A stretch of 20,551 nt of DNA from Chara braunii (GCA_003427395.1 BFEA01000472.1:392262-412812), one strand, 5' to 3'; counted from the first letter of the stretch, positions 8,279 to 18,499 are shown. Notes: generated by a model not told the origin, from the letters alone. Made by a program: numbers and translations.

Positions 8279-8358
8279 GGCAAATCAGGGTAGGTCGGTC
8301 GTCACAGGGCCAAAACGCAAATAAACGCAAACTTCACGGGCATTTCGAAAATTCTCCC
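8279..8358 (-). repeat. MULE terminal inverted repeat, right
   Basis: Reverse complement of the left terminus, beginning GGGAGAATTTTCGAAATG on the minus strand and ending flush with the right target duplication. Confidence 0.8.
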
Positions 8359-8367
8359 TTCAAAATT
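8359..8367. repeat. MULE 9-bp target-site duplication, right
   Basis: Second TTCAAAATT, exact match to 7225-7233. Confidence 0.8.
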
Positions 8368-8382
8368 TAACTGATGTATAAA

Positions 8383-8430
8383 TGAGGGAAATAAACAAAT
8401 AAATAAATGAATGAATAAATAAATAAATAT
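8383..8430. repeat. (AAAT)n microsatellite
   Basis: Imperfect run of AAATA/AATGA tetranucleotides just outside the MULE. Confidence 0.85.
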
Positions 8431-9600
8431 AGATCCTTGCAAAACCAGCATGCGGCCTTATTACTGGCCACTTAAACTTTCTCCCAACAGACAGTGAATG
8501 CTGGCGTCTATTAATCATATCGTCCGTTGTACTCCCGATAGGTAACACCAGATTGTCACCACGACTCACCAGGCTGGTTGATCCGTGGGTGACCATGTCA
8601 AAACCCCCGTCGCCTTTGCAACAGGCCTGTGGCAGTCCAGTAGCCTGTCAAGTAGTACATGCCCGTCTGCCATTGGCTGCCTAGTAAGTCGATCTCTCTG
8701 CCTGTTGCATGACCTCAATCGGAACAGAGCCCCCAAAAGTCAAACCCTCATCACTCTTTGTAACGTCCAAGCGGCAATTTTCCTGTGTCAGCAGTTGGCT
8801 GTTGTGCCCCTCAACATGTGGCACCTGAGCACGCACGTACGCGTCTTTCTGAAAACGGGGAAGGTACTGCCTAAGTAGACCAGGCCCAGCAGTCCTACCG
8901 CTGGCGCTGAATCCAGGTTCGGTAGTCCCGCTGGAGGAACTGGTTTTCAGGTGTGATACTCCCGCTGGCTCTTAGGCCAATAGCACAAATGTAGGCTTGG
9001 TGGGCACCTTCTGGTCTAGATCCAGGTCTGGCCAAAGTGCATACCGCCGCTACTTAGGCTGTTGGTGCTGACTCCAGGCCCAGTAGTGCTACAGCTTCTC
9101 AACAGGCTATCCCAGTACAGGCCCGTTCCTACAGATGCGAGCACAATGGAATGCCACTCGATCCGGGTCCAGACCTGGCCAGTATGCGAAGGTTTGCGGC
9201 TCAAGGCCGCTTTTACTTAATCACTCTTTATTTATTACTATTATTTTTCGTTCAGGACTTGCGCGAACCCTTCACAAAAAAAATAATTCAGCTGCACGTT
9301 TCGCTAACCCCACTCCGAATGGTTCAGGACGTTGAACCCTCTGACAACCACACCTTGAATTGTAGTCAAGTTGAATAATAATAATAAACCATAATAAAAA
9401 GAAAAAGACGAGATTAGACCTGGGACATTTGAGGATGACCACCCTCACCAAAAGTGTAATCACTTCTCTTCGGTTGGACCGGCCACTCCCACTCAAACCG
9501 GTGTGGCAAATTGACACACCGCGGAGGGTCTGAACGTCGGGCCCTCTGACATGATACCAAACCCCCTGCCCAGCGTCCCCGCTGGGCCGAAAAACGAAGT
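8431..9600. other. No gene recognised
   Basis: Mixed, moderately GC-rich sequence with many stops in all frames. From about 8880 to 9190 there are loosely repeated phrases built on AGTCCNGCTGGNGNTG and CCAGGCCCAGTAGT, suggesting an old degenerate tandem repeat. A/T-rich triplet runs (ATAATAATAATA) occur near 9378. The GGCTGGTTGATCC at about 8571 resembles the start of 18S rRNA by a few bases only and is not rRNA. Confidence 0.5.
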
Positions 9601-9610
9601 AGGCAATTAG

Positions 9611-9618
9611 TATAAAAC
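9611..9618 (+). promoter_or_regulatory. Candidate TATA box
   Basis: TATAAAAC in a fitting context. Transcription would start about 30 bases downstream, near 9640, and the RG-rich ORF begins at 9953. At least two upstream ATGs lie in the intervening leader. This could be the promoter of a small gene or of a retroelement LTR. Confidence 0.35.
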
Positions 9619-9952
9619 AGCAAAAGTCGAGGGCACACTCGTTAGTTTCTCACAACAATCCGTAGTGGAGTTCTCATAGCGAATCAGCGCTAGCTGCTGG
9701 AGTTCTATTTTCTTGTATGGCGAGCTACCTTTTCGCTCATAGTGCAACGATCCTACAAAATCTATGCAACATCTCCTCACTCTTTCTCCCACCAGCACAA
9801 CACTTTTCACTACAACTTTTCAATCTTAGCACTGGATATTGGGGTTATAAGTTATACCCCTTTTCAGCATCTTCAACCATAGCTCAAGAGCTTTTCTGAT
9901 AGGCGTAACTTCTTTTTTTCACGCGTTACTTAGTAGCGGCCTTCTTTGCACT

Positions 9953-10429
9953 ATGCCTGAAGCACGTAGAGGACAGGGAAGAGGAAGGGGTGGAAGAGTG
10001 GGACTCGGAAAGACTCGTGAGGAGCCGCCAGCTCGTGCACGACGCGAATACAGTTCAGAGGAGGAGGAGGAAGAGGTGCGAGGCTATGACGCCCACACAA
10101 GGTCACACCTATGCCACTCCTTTGCCGGGTGGTACGATAAAACTCCATCCCCTACGAGGATGGAGTATTATCAGAAGAAATTCGAGGCGCGTTACGGCGC
10201 GCCCAACACTTCCTCCCCTCCATACACTTCCAGAGCTCCCACCACTCCCACAACAAGTAGGGCCCTAGTGTCTGTTCCTTCACTCTCTGTCCCTCATGCA
10301 GTCTCTCTATCTTCTCATCCCAATAACTGCATCCTTTTCTGCATTTTCTTTCTTCTTGCCATGCTTCAGATTGAATTCATGGTCACCTTCTATCTTTTGT
10401 ATAAGCGCGACTTTCTTTCTGGTTTCTGA
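9953..10429 (+). CDS. Hypothetical RG-rich/acidic protein, possibly gag-like
   Basis: The ATG at 9953 opens 158 codons. Residues 1-35 are Arg/Gly-rich (RRGQGRGRGGRVG), then comes a seven-residue SEEEEEE-type acidic run, then a mixed segment with EYYQKKFEARYG, then a Ser/Thr/Pro-rich stretch. From about residue 105 the composition turns hydrophobic and pyrimidine-rich at DNA level, like intron sequence. A GTAGGG donor at about 10256 and a pyrimidine-tract acceptor ending CAG at 10369 would remove most of it. Basic RG-rich starts are seen in some plant gag and RNA-binding proteins, but I cannot assign a family. It is the only spacer ORF with a plausible upstream TATA site. Confidence 0.3.
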   Translation: MPEARRGQGRGRGGRVGLGKTREEPPARARREYSSEEEEEEVRGYDAHTRSHLCHSFAGWYDKTPSPTRMEYYQKKFEARYGAPNTSSPPYTSRAPTTPTTSRALVSVPSLSVPHAVSLSSHPNNCILFCIFFLLAMLQIEFMVTFYLLYKRDFLSGF

Positions 10430-10699
10430 GTGAGTGTCTCTCTATTCTGCGGTTCATTTCTCACTTCACATTTTTACTTCATGACGTTCCTGGCTTAAGA
10501 GTTTGAATACTTTAAGGTCGGGGATGCAGATTCCTTGTGAACCAGGCCGCTCGTCGACCACCAAACAAATTTAAGAAGGATTTCTCATCATTTGTTGACT
10601 TGACTTGCCACAACCTTTTCAGCAAGAGAGTTACCTTGTGTCTCGCTCTGACACCCGTGCCATGGATGTTGTCCATATGACCACGACACTCACTCTGTT

Positions 10700-10915
10700 T
10701 GTCATGCTGAGGATAGGGCATACCAAACCCTTTTTTCTGTTCACTGGCCTGAGTGAGACGTCTTCCCAACTTCTCAAGCATCTGATGGGGATACCAAACC
10801 CCGTTCTTTTTCTCTGGCCTGAGTGAGGCGTCTCCTCAACTTCTCAGACAAAGAAAGGGATACCAAACTTTTTTTCCTTTCTCTCTGGTCTGGGAATTTC
10901 ATGTGAACCTGCATA
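10700..10915. repeat. 70-bp tandem repeat, three units
   Basis: ATACCAAAC recurs at 10720, 10791 and 10860, each followed by a T/C-rich stretch and a CTGGCCTGAGTGAG(A/G)CGTCT-like block; the third unit is truncated. A related GATACCAAACCCC occurs alone near 9553, which may tie that region to the same source element. Confidence 0.75.
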
Positions 10916-11640
10916 GAACCTGCAAAACAACATGTTCCACATACAATAGATTGCGACCCCAACAAGCAGACCCTCTGATAACCAGTAGTCATGCAACAAC
11001 AGAGTAAAATAGTACCTCATAAATAAAATAATAAATAATAATATAATAAAATAATAAATGTCACGTAACAGTTCTTCACACCCAGAATTAGTTGATTGCC
11101 TTGGTTTTAGCCCACCACTGGCTCGGGGTGGCAGACCTCCCGTCAGCCTGACATCCCTCATTCGGCCCACCCCAGGCTAGGACTAGTTAGACCATTTGTC
11201 TTGACAACCCCTTTAACCTGCCTCCAGGTCAGGACCACCATACCTACTACTCGAGCATGGCAACCCCTTGGCACTCTCGCCAGGACACCCAGACTATAGC
11301 GGGTCTGGTCACCCTATGACAGTAGACCTCCCGTCAGTCCAACTGTCCCGAACCCGGATTTGACCACGGCGGTCGGGGACCGACTCACCCACCAGTTTCA
11401 GGCCTAGGGCGTTGGCTGCCCCGTTCAGATTTTTGAACGTAGGACCCGGTCTAACTACGATTCAAGGCTCTGACGAACCTTACTGGATTGCATCCTCTGA
11501 CTGTGGTAGGGTTCCAGCTGACCCCTTTTGACCTCACGGGCCAGGCCCCTGGAGCCTTAGCCTCAGTCAAACTACGGAATTCGACGCTCGCGTCGGGGAC
11601 CTGCTGACCCCACCAGATTGCAACCTACTGCGGTAAGGCT
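10916..11640. other. No gene recognised; retroelement-like DNA
   Basis: An A/T-rich run of AATAAA-type units at about 11018-11058 is followed by GC-richer sequence with no coding frame. The motif AGACCTCCCGTCAG appears at about 11133 and 11324, with relatives further right. Composition suggests untranslated retroelement sequence, but no terminal structure was found. Confidence 0.45.
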
Positions 11641-11970
11641 CTGGCTAGCCCCGACAATCAAGGACATCTTAGGTTAGTGAAGAAATTCCCACAAGCACAA
11701 ACAGTCAAGCATGCATACCATAACCCACAAGCAGACTGCCAATGCCCCATAAAACAGGACAAACATTTCTCAAGAGACGTCACTTCAGTCTCAAGAGGCA
11801 TTGAACAGCAACAAGATAACCAGCATCAAGCACTCGCAGGAGACCTCTCGCCAGCCTCAAGAAATATGCTTAGTGCTGGTCCCAGAGAGCTCTCTTCCCT
11901 CATCTGGAAATTTTTCCAAGAGACCTCCCATCAGTCTCAAGGAACTGTTGATCTCAGAGAGGTCCCTTCC
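11641..11970. repeat. Dispersed AGACCTCCCATCAGTCTCAAG motif
   Basis: AGACNTCNCNNCAGYCTCAAG occurs at about 11775, 11841 and 11921 and as shorter versions at 11133 and 11324. Spacing is irregular. A 100-codon frame spans much of this stretch but is built from the repeated motif, with no domain recognised. Confidence 0.5.
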
Positions 11971-11975
11971 CTAAT

Positions 11976-12170
11976 CTGAGTGAAGACAAACAACTTAGTC
12001 AAGAAACACGAAGTCCTTTTACTGACCACTCTCAGTGAAGTAAAGTTGAACTTTTTTATGTTTGTCCTCATCTGAATTTCTCGGATGTACAACTTAGTCA
12101 AGCGACACGAAGTTTTTCTACTGGCAACTCTCAATCAGACAGAACTGAACTTCTTTATGCCCATCATGTT
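11976..12170. repeat. 99-bp tandem duplication
   Basis: Two diverged units containing CAACTTAGTCAAG followed by ACACGAAGT are placed at 11991 and 12090. Each ends in a GAACTT(C/T)TTTATG block. Confidence 0.75.
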
Positions 12171-12654
12171 TTTCTCTTTATCATAAAAATAATACTGATT
12201 ATATCTTTTGATGTACCACATCCATGAGTTCTCTGCTCTTGACATTGTGGCAATACTTAATACAACTGCACTTCACAACTGCTTCCCTCTCTCAGGGACC
12301 TGACATTCATGGACCGATTGTAGCTCTGCATCAATGATACCTTAATCTCAGTAGTTCAGCCACTTGCATAAGTAAGCAATTATTTCGCATGCCGAAACGA
12401 ATATGAATCATCTGAAAATTCTCTCCTAGTCGCTTGTGTCAAACTGATATGCTGAAAATTAACATACTAAACTCACAATGCAAGAATGATAAGTGTCTGC
12501 TAAAAATTAAGTCTTGCAGTCTCACTTGTCTTACTATACTTCTCTCAGTTTCTTTGAAATTGTTCTCTTACTGGATGATTGACCTTTCTTTCCTCTCTTT
12601 GCGGTCACTATAGGGATCAGATCATGGTCTCTGAAGATGAACTTACGAAGTTTT
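12171..12654. other. No gene recognised
   Basis: AT-rich sequence with frequent stops on both strands. If the adjacent PBS is real, this would be the 5' leader/gag region of a minus-strand Copia-type element, but no gag, protease, integrase or RT residues are visible. Confidence 0.4.
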
Positions 12655-12667
12655 GACCCTGATACCA
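12655..12667 (-). other. Primer-binding-site-like motif (tRNA-iMet type)
   Basis: On the minus strand this reads TGGTATCAGGGTC. Plant Copia elements carry TGGTATCAGAGC, complementary to the 3' end of initiator methionine tRNA; the first nine bases match. It directly abuts ...CATGACA, the CA end of the candidate LTR at 12668, exactly as in Copia elements. Confidence 0.55.
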
Positions 12668-13016
12668 TGTCATGAATCCTGGATCCATCCATCTCTGATA
12701 TCGTATGGACTTTGTCCTCTTTCTTCTCAATTTCTCAAGGATGTCAAAGGTTCATAAGCCATACCTTCGGTCAAGCCTGATCTTCTCTATCAACCAGTGT
12801 CAATCTCCTTCTCCACTCTAAGAAAATACCTCATACAGGAAGAAATAAGACACAGTTAGAAACTGTGATTCTCACGAGAATCGAGACTCAATTAGAATAA
12901 TAAAATTAATATGAAGCTCATAATAGTGTCAAAAGTTCTCATGCCCTAATCAAAGCTCAAAGATGATGATGACCTAGGCTCGTTCCGGACATGAAAATAT
13001 TTTCATGTCCTCAACA
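12668..13016 (-). mobile_element. Candidate Copia-type LTR (minus strand)
   Basis: A 349-bp segment that on the minus strand starts TGTTGAGGACATG and ends GGATTCATGACA, i.e. TG..CA termini, followed flush by the tRNA-iMet-like primer site. A TGTTG start is common in plant Copia LTRs. No second LTR and no coding region are found in the window, so it would be a truncated or rearranged element. The outer boundary at 13016 is inferred from the TG motif only. Confidence 0.45.
12987..13010. repeat. Perfect 24-bp palindrome
   Basis: The left half GGACATGAAAAT is followed without a loop by its exact reverse complement. It sits at the outer edge of the candidate Copia LTR, 20 bases before the start of repeat copy B. 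It could form a cruciform or bind a dimeric protein. Confidence 0.85.
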
Positions 13017-13745
13017 ACGGCGTCATTTTTGTCTCACTTTTTTCCAGTCGGACCTGTTCAGGCGACCGGAAAGCCAACAGGCTGTCACGCAAGATTTTGT
13101 GTTGCTCTTGCAATGAATAAATAAATTTAAATAAAGCAAATCCCTTCCTTTTGTGTGCGCCCGGCTTTGAGCGAGACCCTTCAATTGCGGTCTTCGTCGG
13201 ACCCAAGTCTTGGGAATCTTTGATTGTGATTCAGAACAACAATGATGATGCAAATAATAAAATTAAATTAAATATGTCGTATTTGTATCAAGATGCCAAT
13301 TTAGAGGTTGAGAACCGTGACATGATCAGCTAAGAACACAATCATCATGCAATGCCAGAGAAGATAATCAACATTGACTGACTCAAGGCAAAGACAAGAT
13401 GAATGAGGGAAAAGTGAGAGTTCGTATCATCTCAAGAGTACAATGACAAGGACATGGTCAGTGCTCAGTGTCTGTGCTCTCACTCTCCCCTCTCACTTTC
13501 AACCTCAATCCCGATCTCTCAAAGCATCTGACACCACGTCCAAGTACGTCTTGAGAAGATCTGTTGCGGTATGTATCTGATGACTGTACTCAAGTCTTGA
13601 GTATGCTCTTTTTCATATGATTGTCGTGCCCAATAAGCTCTTGCCTTGAGTATGTTATACTCAGATACTCGCTGATCTTAAAGTTGCTCACTTATCACCT
13701 AATCACTGTAATCAGTTTTGTTGTGCACTGACATCACCGACAACA

Positions 13746-14024
13746 CTTGTTGTGACATAACTGTTGCTGATGTCACCAGGAGAGTCCGCTATGTCCAGCG
13801 CTATTGCTGATGTCTCCGGGATTACCTGCAGTGACCAGCATCGTTGCTGCTACCACCGGGACCCCCCGCTATGGCCATCATTATCGCTGCTGTAACCAAA
13901 ATTGCCCGCTGTGACCAGCACCATCGCTGCTACCATTGGGACATCCCGCTGCGGCCAACACTGTCGCTTCTGTCACCGGAACTGCCCGTTGTAACCAGCG
14001 TTATGTCCCCTGAGAATGGGACCT
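13746..14024. repeat. 40-bp minisatellite in copy B
   Basis: Identical, unit for unit, to the array at 1602-1880. Confidence 0.85.
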
Positions 14025-14100
14025 GCTGAGAGTAAATTAAGATCATCGATAGAGTTTCACTTGATCCAGACTCACTGAGACTGAGAATTGAACTCACTGA

Positions 14101-14444
14101 TACTGATCTGATCTCTTTGAATCTGAAATGAATTCATTGAAGCTGATCTGATCTCTTTGAATCTGAAATGAATTCACTGAAGCTGAATTGAACTCGAAGA
14201 GACAAAACTGAAAATGATCTCACTGAACTTACCGGAACTGAACTGAACTTGAAGAGATGAGACTGATCTCATTGAACTTACTGGAACTGAACTAAACTTG
14301 AAGAGATGAGACTGATCTCATTTAACTTACTGGAGCTGAACTGAATTTGAAGAGATGAGACTGATCTCATTTAACTTACTGGAACTAGATTGAACTTGAA
14401 GAGATGAGACTGATCGCATTGAACTTACTGAAACTGAAAAAAAA
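14101..14444. repeat. 40-bp and 49-bp minisatellites in copy B
   Basis: Identical to 1957-2300, including the number of units and the irregular first unit. Confidence 0.85.
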
Positions 14445-14524
14445 GTGTGCTATGTCCAGAATAAGTTTGTTGAGTTCTGAAACAGTCTGCGGAGAAATTG
14501 AGTCTACTGGAAAATTGAGCTTGA

Positions 14525-15034
14525 CACGAAGTGCATAACTGAGTATGTAGCTGAATCTTATACTGAGTTTATTACCGAGTATATTGTTGGATCTGATGTT
14601 GAGTCTACTGCTGAGTATGCTGAATCTGCACTGAGCTCACTGAATCCGTACTGAGTTTACCGAATCTGCACTGAGCTCACTGAGTCTGTACTGAGTTTAC
14701 TGGATCTGCACTGAGCTCACTAAGTCGGTACTGAGCTTGCTGCCGTGTCCATTGCTGAGTCGTTAGGCCCCCACTGAGCTTGCTGAGTCCGCTCGCAGCC
14801 AAGCGCCGAGTCCTCATTCATGCGTCTGCAGACTCCATGCTCAGCTGTCCACTACACCCATGCTCGACTATCCGTTGAGCTCGTGCTCAGTCGCCTGCTG
14901 AGCAAGTGTAAGGCGGTCCACTGAGTTTCAACTAGGCCTCCTGAGTTTGGTGGTAACTTCGAGCTCACAGCTGAGTCTGCTGCTTTGCTAAGTCTGCTGC
15001 TTTGCTGAGTCTGCTAAGTTACAGTTCAAAGTCT
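14525..15034. repeat. CTGAGT-rich 20/40-bp array in copy B
   Basis: Identical to 2381-2890. The exact match of unit number in a tandem array is unexpected given the divergence of the flanking sequence. Confidence 0.8.
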
Positions 15035-15898
15035 GCTAAATCTGTTAATCTTCTGCAGAGTCCGATGAGTCCGGATTAAGTTTGTTGGGTTTGAAACTGG
15101 GTCTGTTGCGTCTGCAAAATCTATCTCTGCTACCTGCTGCGTCCGTTTCCCTTGCTCGAATAGAGCACAATGCTGCAGTAGCATGTGGCAGCGAACCAAA
15201 ACCGTGTACCCAAGAAAATTGTGCGCACTCATTAATTTATCATTATGTTCGATTTTCATCAGAAGAAAGATCAGAACGATCAGATCATCCGTTTCAAAGT
15301 CCCCAAGATCCCAGTGAAGTCCGATCTTTGATCCGAGCAGCGTTTTAAGAATGATAATCATTAACTCATCTTTATGTTCAAATCCCGTACGGAAGTCGCC
15401 CTCATTTTGAAACTTGTTCAAACCGAGTCAAAACCTGCTTGAAATGTATCTTTGCATTCCCCACATTGTAACCGACGAACTGCTCTTTGCAGAGCATTTC
15501 TGTGTCTTGCTGTTTCCGTATCCCACTAGTGTCTGTTGTCTCTACGATTGTTGTCTCATGTTCCCTACCCTCTGATTGTTGTTTAAGTCTATTGTTCTTC
15601 ATTTAAGCTCCGATTTTGTGAATTTTTGATCGATTCTGGTTCAGTCTCGAAGACTGAGTCTTTGGTTCTGCAGTCTTGGGTTTAATACTCTCCTAGTTGT
15701 CGTTTGTTGAGGCCGCGTATCTGCCAATTTTTCTGAGCCGCTTGATTGCTGAGACGACACTCTCTTGAGTCCCGTACTTAGTTCAGTCCACGAAGTCTCA
15801 AGAATCTTTATGCCTGGCTGAGTCTGCGATATGTGCCCGGGGAAAATCATGTCGTAGATCGTGCGATGAATTACTGCATTTTCTAACCGTAGGTCCAA
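15026..15898 (-). pseudogene. Decayed minus-strand ORF chain, copy B
   Basis: Counterpart of 2882-3753 with the same frames (85, 66 and 131 codons). The middle frame is shortened by a stop relative to copy A. No domain is recognised. Changes relative to copy A are mostly amino-acid-altering, consistent with neutral decay. Confidence 0.3.
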
Positions 15899-16174
15899 TT
15901 TAAGTTCACCACACTTATACCCGAGCCTTGATCACCCAGCTTTCCTTACCGCCAAAATCCCATCCGTGAAGGACCCCCTGCCTTTTGCTTTGATCATGTA
16001 CTTTCACAAGGCCAATGTACTACCTTCGCCTTGAGATGGGCTGACGATTTCCAGACTTATTGCCTGACAATCTTCAGCCTAAGCTGATGTTGAGTGGGTG
16101 GACTGACGTGCTCAGTGCTGACACCCTGACCACGTTTTCACGCAATCCCGTATTGACTTAACTGGCGAGCACGT

Positions 16175-16188
16175 CGCCCAGGTAACTT
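16175..16188. repeat. Target-site duplication of composite insertion, left
   Basis: CGCCCAGGTAACTT here and at 19335-19348. The unoccupied site in copy A (4030-4043) reads CGCCGAGGTAACTT once and continues directly into GATGATC. Confidence 0.88.
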
Positions 16189-16263
16189 TTTTTTTTTAAC
16201 ACACGCGCTCCATCTATTGGTGGGGAGCAGCACCTGCCGGAAACCGGGTCCAGCGTCCCATAT
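16189..16263 (-). repeat. Poly(A) tail and LINE-derived 3' end
   Basis: The T-run at 16187-16197 and then 16209-16263, which aligns with about 4250-4306 of the copy A LINE over TATTGGTGGGGAG, CACCTG and GGGTCCAGCGTCCCATAT. The LINE's 3' hairpin is absent here. Confidence 0.8.
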
Positions 16264-16660
16264 ATACAACCATATCCTTTCAAATTGGCACGAGCTGGGA
16301 ACCGGGCCCACCATCCCTTGAGTACGTTCAGAAAAACCATCAGAAAATTTCATGACAATGAAACGAAGGGTATACTGAGGCTACTTCAAAGCTTTTTTGT
16401 AAGGAACATTCAGAGATAAACAAAAACCAGAATAAGACTCGGGAATCCACCAACAGTCCTCCTCACCCCACTCCGGCAAGACTTACTGCAGCAAAGCCAC
16501 CATCTCTATTGCTGCTATGCCCTATTTTTGTCCTACCAGCTAGCCCCTTCACTAGCAGGATGCGTGATACCTTTCTCTCTCGATCCCTTACCTTCCCGTT
16601 ACTCAGAAAAGGTACGGGAATAGACTGTAAAAGTCCTAAAAAAGCCCCTAATCCCGCAAA

Positions 16661-17890
16661 ATCCCTAACAGATCCTTCCAAGGATCTTCAACACTGTCGT
16701 ATTCCCTGTCGAGCTTCCAGGCCTCACACCCCCCATCCTGCTGGGTTACAGGGCAACACAACTCACCCCAGCTCCGGCCTGCGTCGTCTCAGTAGCAACC
16801 CTTGGTTGTCCCGTGGGATGCCCCCCCAAAGCACCTCTAGATCTCTGTACCAGGCCTCATGGCCCTGCATCAACAGGTTACAGGGCAACACCCCAGCACC
16901 GGCCAGCGTCGTTCTGGCATCGAACAACCTTAGGTCACCGAGTATTACAGCCTTGAAACTACCTAGAAGAGATTGTCAGGAAACCCCAGGATCCAGAAGA
17001 CTTTTTAAGGATAGAACAGACTACCCCCTTTTTTTTAGAATTGAATTTAACTACGTAAAAATTCGTAATTGAAAACATAAAAAAGGCCTGGCGGGTCCTA
17101 GAAATGCTCAGAAACCCTTGGAATCCCTAACGCTCCTTCCGAGGTCTTTCAACTCTGTCCTACTCCCTGCCGAGCTCTTCCAGGTCTCACACCCCACGTC
17201 CTGCTAGGTTACAGGGTGACACAACTCACCTCAGCTCCGACCAGCGTCATCCCAGCAGCAACCCTTAGCTGTTCCGTAGGATGCCCACCCCTAAGCATGC
17301 CCAGATCTCTCTATCAGGCCTCATGCTCCTGCATCGCAGGTCACAGGGTAACACCTTAGCTCCGGCCAGCGTCGTTCTGGCATCGAGCAGCCACAGGTCC
17401 CTGAGTATAACAGCATCAAAAACCACCTGAGAAAAGTTACTAGGGATCCCGAGAGTCCAAAAGCATTCTTAAGACCCCCGAACAACCATCTGTAAAAAGA
17501 AAAAAAGAAAAAAAAAGGGGGGGAAGTCAAAACGAATTACCAACCATCTTAAAGTCCCCCCCTCAACAAAGGAGCCGTCGGTCTCGACTTTCGGTCCTCG
17601 AACCAGAACACACTTGGTCTCATACCCCCTTTTGCATGGGTAACAGGGCACCGCAACCTTCCCCAGTACCGACCAACCTAGTTCTGTCGGATAGGAAGTG
17701 CCTTCCTCCCTCGGCAATTCCCATAGCGACAAACCCCTGTACAGGTTACAGGGTCAGAACCCCGGCGCCGCTTGTGTTGGACGATCTCGTTATGCCTTCC
17801 ACCCTCGGCATAATTTCATGGGCCTCAAGCTCCCCCCTGGGTCACAGAGCCAAGCTCCAGCACCGGCCCATGTCATCCCAGCCTCGTCCT
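16661..17890. repeat. Tandem array, units of about 462 and 430 bp
   Basis: ATCCCTAAC plus a CTCCTTCC-type block starts units at 16661 and 17123 (462-base offset). The marker GGTTACAGGG occurs at about 16743, 17205 and 17637 as first sub-units, and at about 16876, 17338, 17745 and 17838 (GGTCACAG forms included) as internal sub-units about 133 bases in. The companion motif is CACCGGCCAGCGTCGTTCTG. The third unit is strongly diverged. A 187-codon plus-strand frame (16509-17072) crosses this array, but its sequence simply repeats with the DNA and looks non-coding. Confidence 0.75.
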
Positions 17891-18032
17891 CCTGACCTAC
17901 TCACCTTCCCCGACATCCATCCTCTGATTGAAGACCACCTTTCTTCCTCCCATCCTCCCCTTTTTAATTCCCCCCCTCCTTCCTTGATCAAAATCAAAAT
18001 TATCTGATTTTATAGAGTTTATAGATAGGGAT

Positions 18033-18335
18033 TTATTTGAAGAATCTTTTCAGAAATTTCTTAGAAGCTTTTATAGGAAAATATTTCGTTTATGGATCTT
18101 CTATAGGAATTTATTGGAAGAATCTTTTCAGAAATTTCTTAGAAGCTTTTATAGGAAAATATTTCGAAAATATTTTTAGAAGCTTTTATAGCAAAATATT
18201 TCAAGAAGCAGAAGTTTTTTGAAGCTTTTATTCGGAAATTATTTCGAGTTGTAGAATCAGAAGTTTCTTAGAAGCTTTTATAGGAAAAAAATTCAAGAAT
18301 CGGAAGTTTTTTTTGGAAGCTTTTATAGGAATTCC
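18033..18335. repeat. AT-rich array of GAAGCTTTTATAGG
   Basis: GAAGCTTTTAT occurs at 18064, 18142, 18179, 18221, 18271 and 18316 (spacing 78, 37, 42, 50, 45), usually followed by AGGAAAATATTTC. The first two units form a near-exact 78-bp duplication including AGAATCTTTTCAGAAATTTC. Confidence 0.85.
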
Positions 18336-18395
18336 AATATGAGGTTTGAAGTCTAAACCGAGCACGTCGGTCATCAGGAAAATTCCAATTGATCA

Positions 18396-18491
18396 GCAGA
18401 AAGAAAACGAATCAGGAAATCATAAACTGAAAAATTCAGAAGAGCACCCAATGAACAGAAAGAAATCGAATCAAGAAATCGTGAACTGAGA
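18396..18491. repeat. 58-bp direct duplication
   Basis: CAGAAAGAAAACGAATCAGG at about 18398 and its variant CAGAAAGAAATCGAATCAAG at about 18456, both followed by AAATC.TAAACTGA or GTGAACTGA. Confidence 0.65.
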
Positions 18492-18499
18492 TCTTCTGG

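Larger units (their letters stand above)
7234..8358. mobile_element. Non-autonomous Mutator-like element (MULE)
   Basis: A 1,125-bp element with terminal inverted repeats of at least 80 bp. The left end begins GGAAAATTTTTTAAAATG and the reverse complement of the right end begins GGGAGAATTTTCGAAATG. Both continue with GCCC-TGAAGTTTGC and a GTTTTGCCCCT-like segment, typical of plant MULE termini. A 9-bp TTCAAAATT duplication flanks it. There is no room for a transposase and none is seen, so it is non-autonomous. The interior holds two CT microsatellites and a possible captured gene 5' end, so it may be a small Pack-MULE. Confidence 0.82.

Noticed and set aside
8565-8590. Resemblance to the 5' start of 18S rRNA (CTGGTTGATCC)
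   Set aside because: Only about 11 bases agree; the following bases differ and no other rRNA segment follows.
16509-17072. 187-codon plus-strand ORF, the longest in the window apart from LINE shadows
   Set aside because: It runs through a tandem DNA repeat, opposite to the direction of the inserted transcript; its internal similarity mirrors the DNA repeat and no domain is recognisable.
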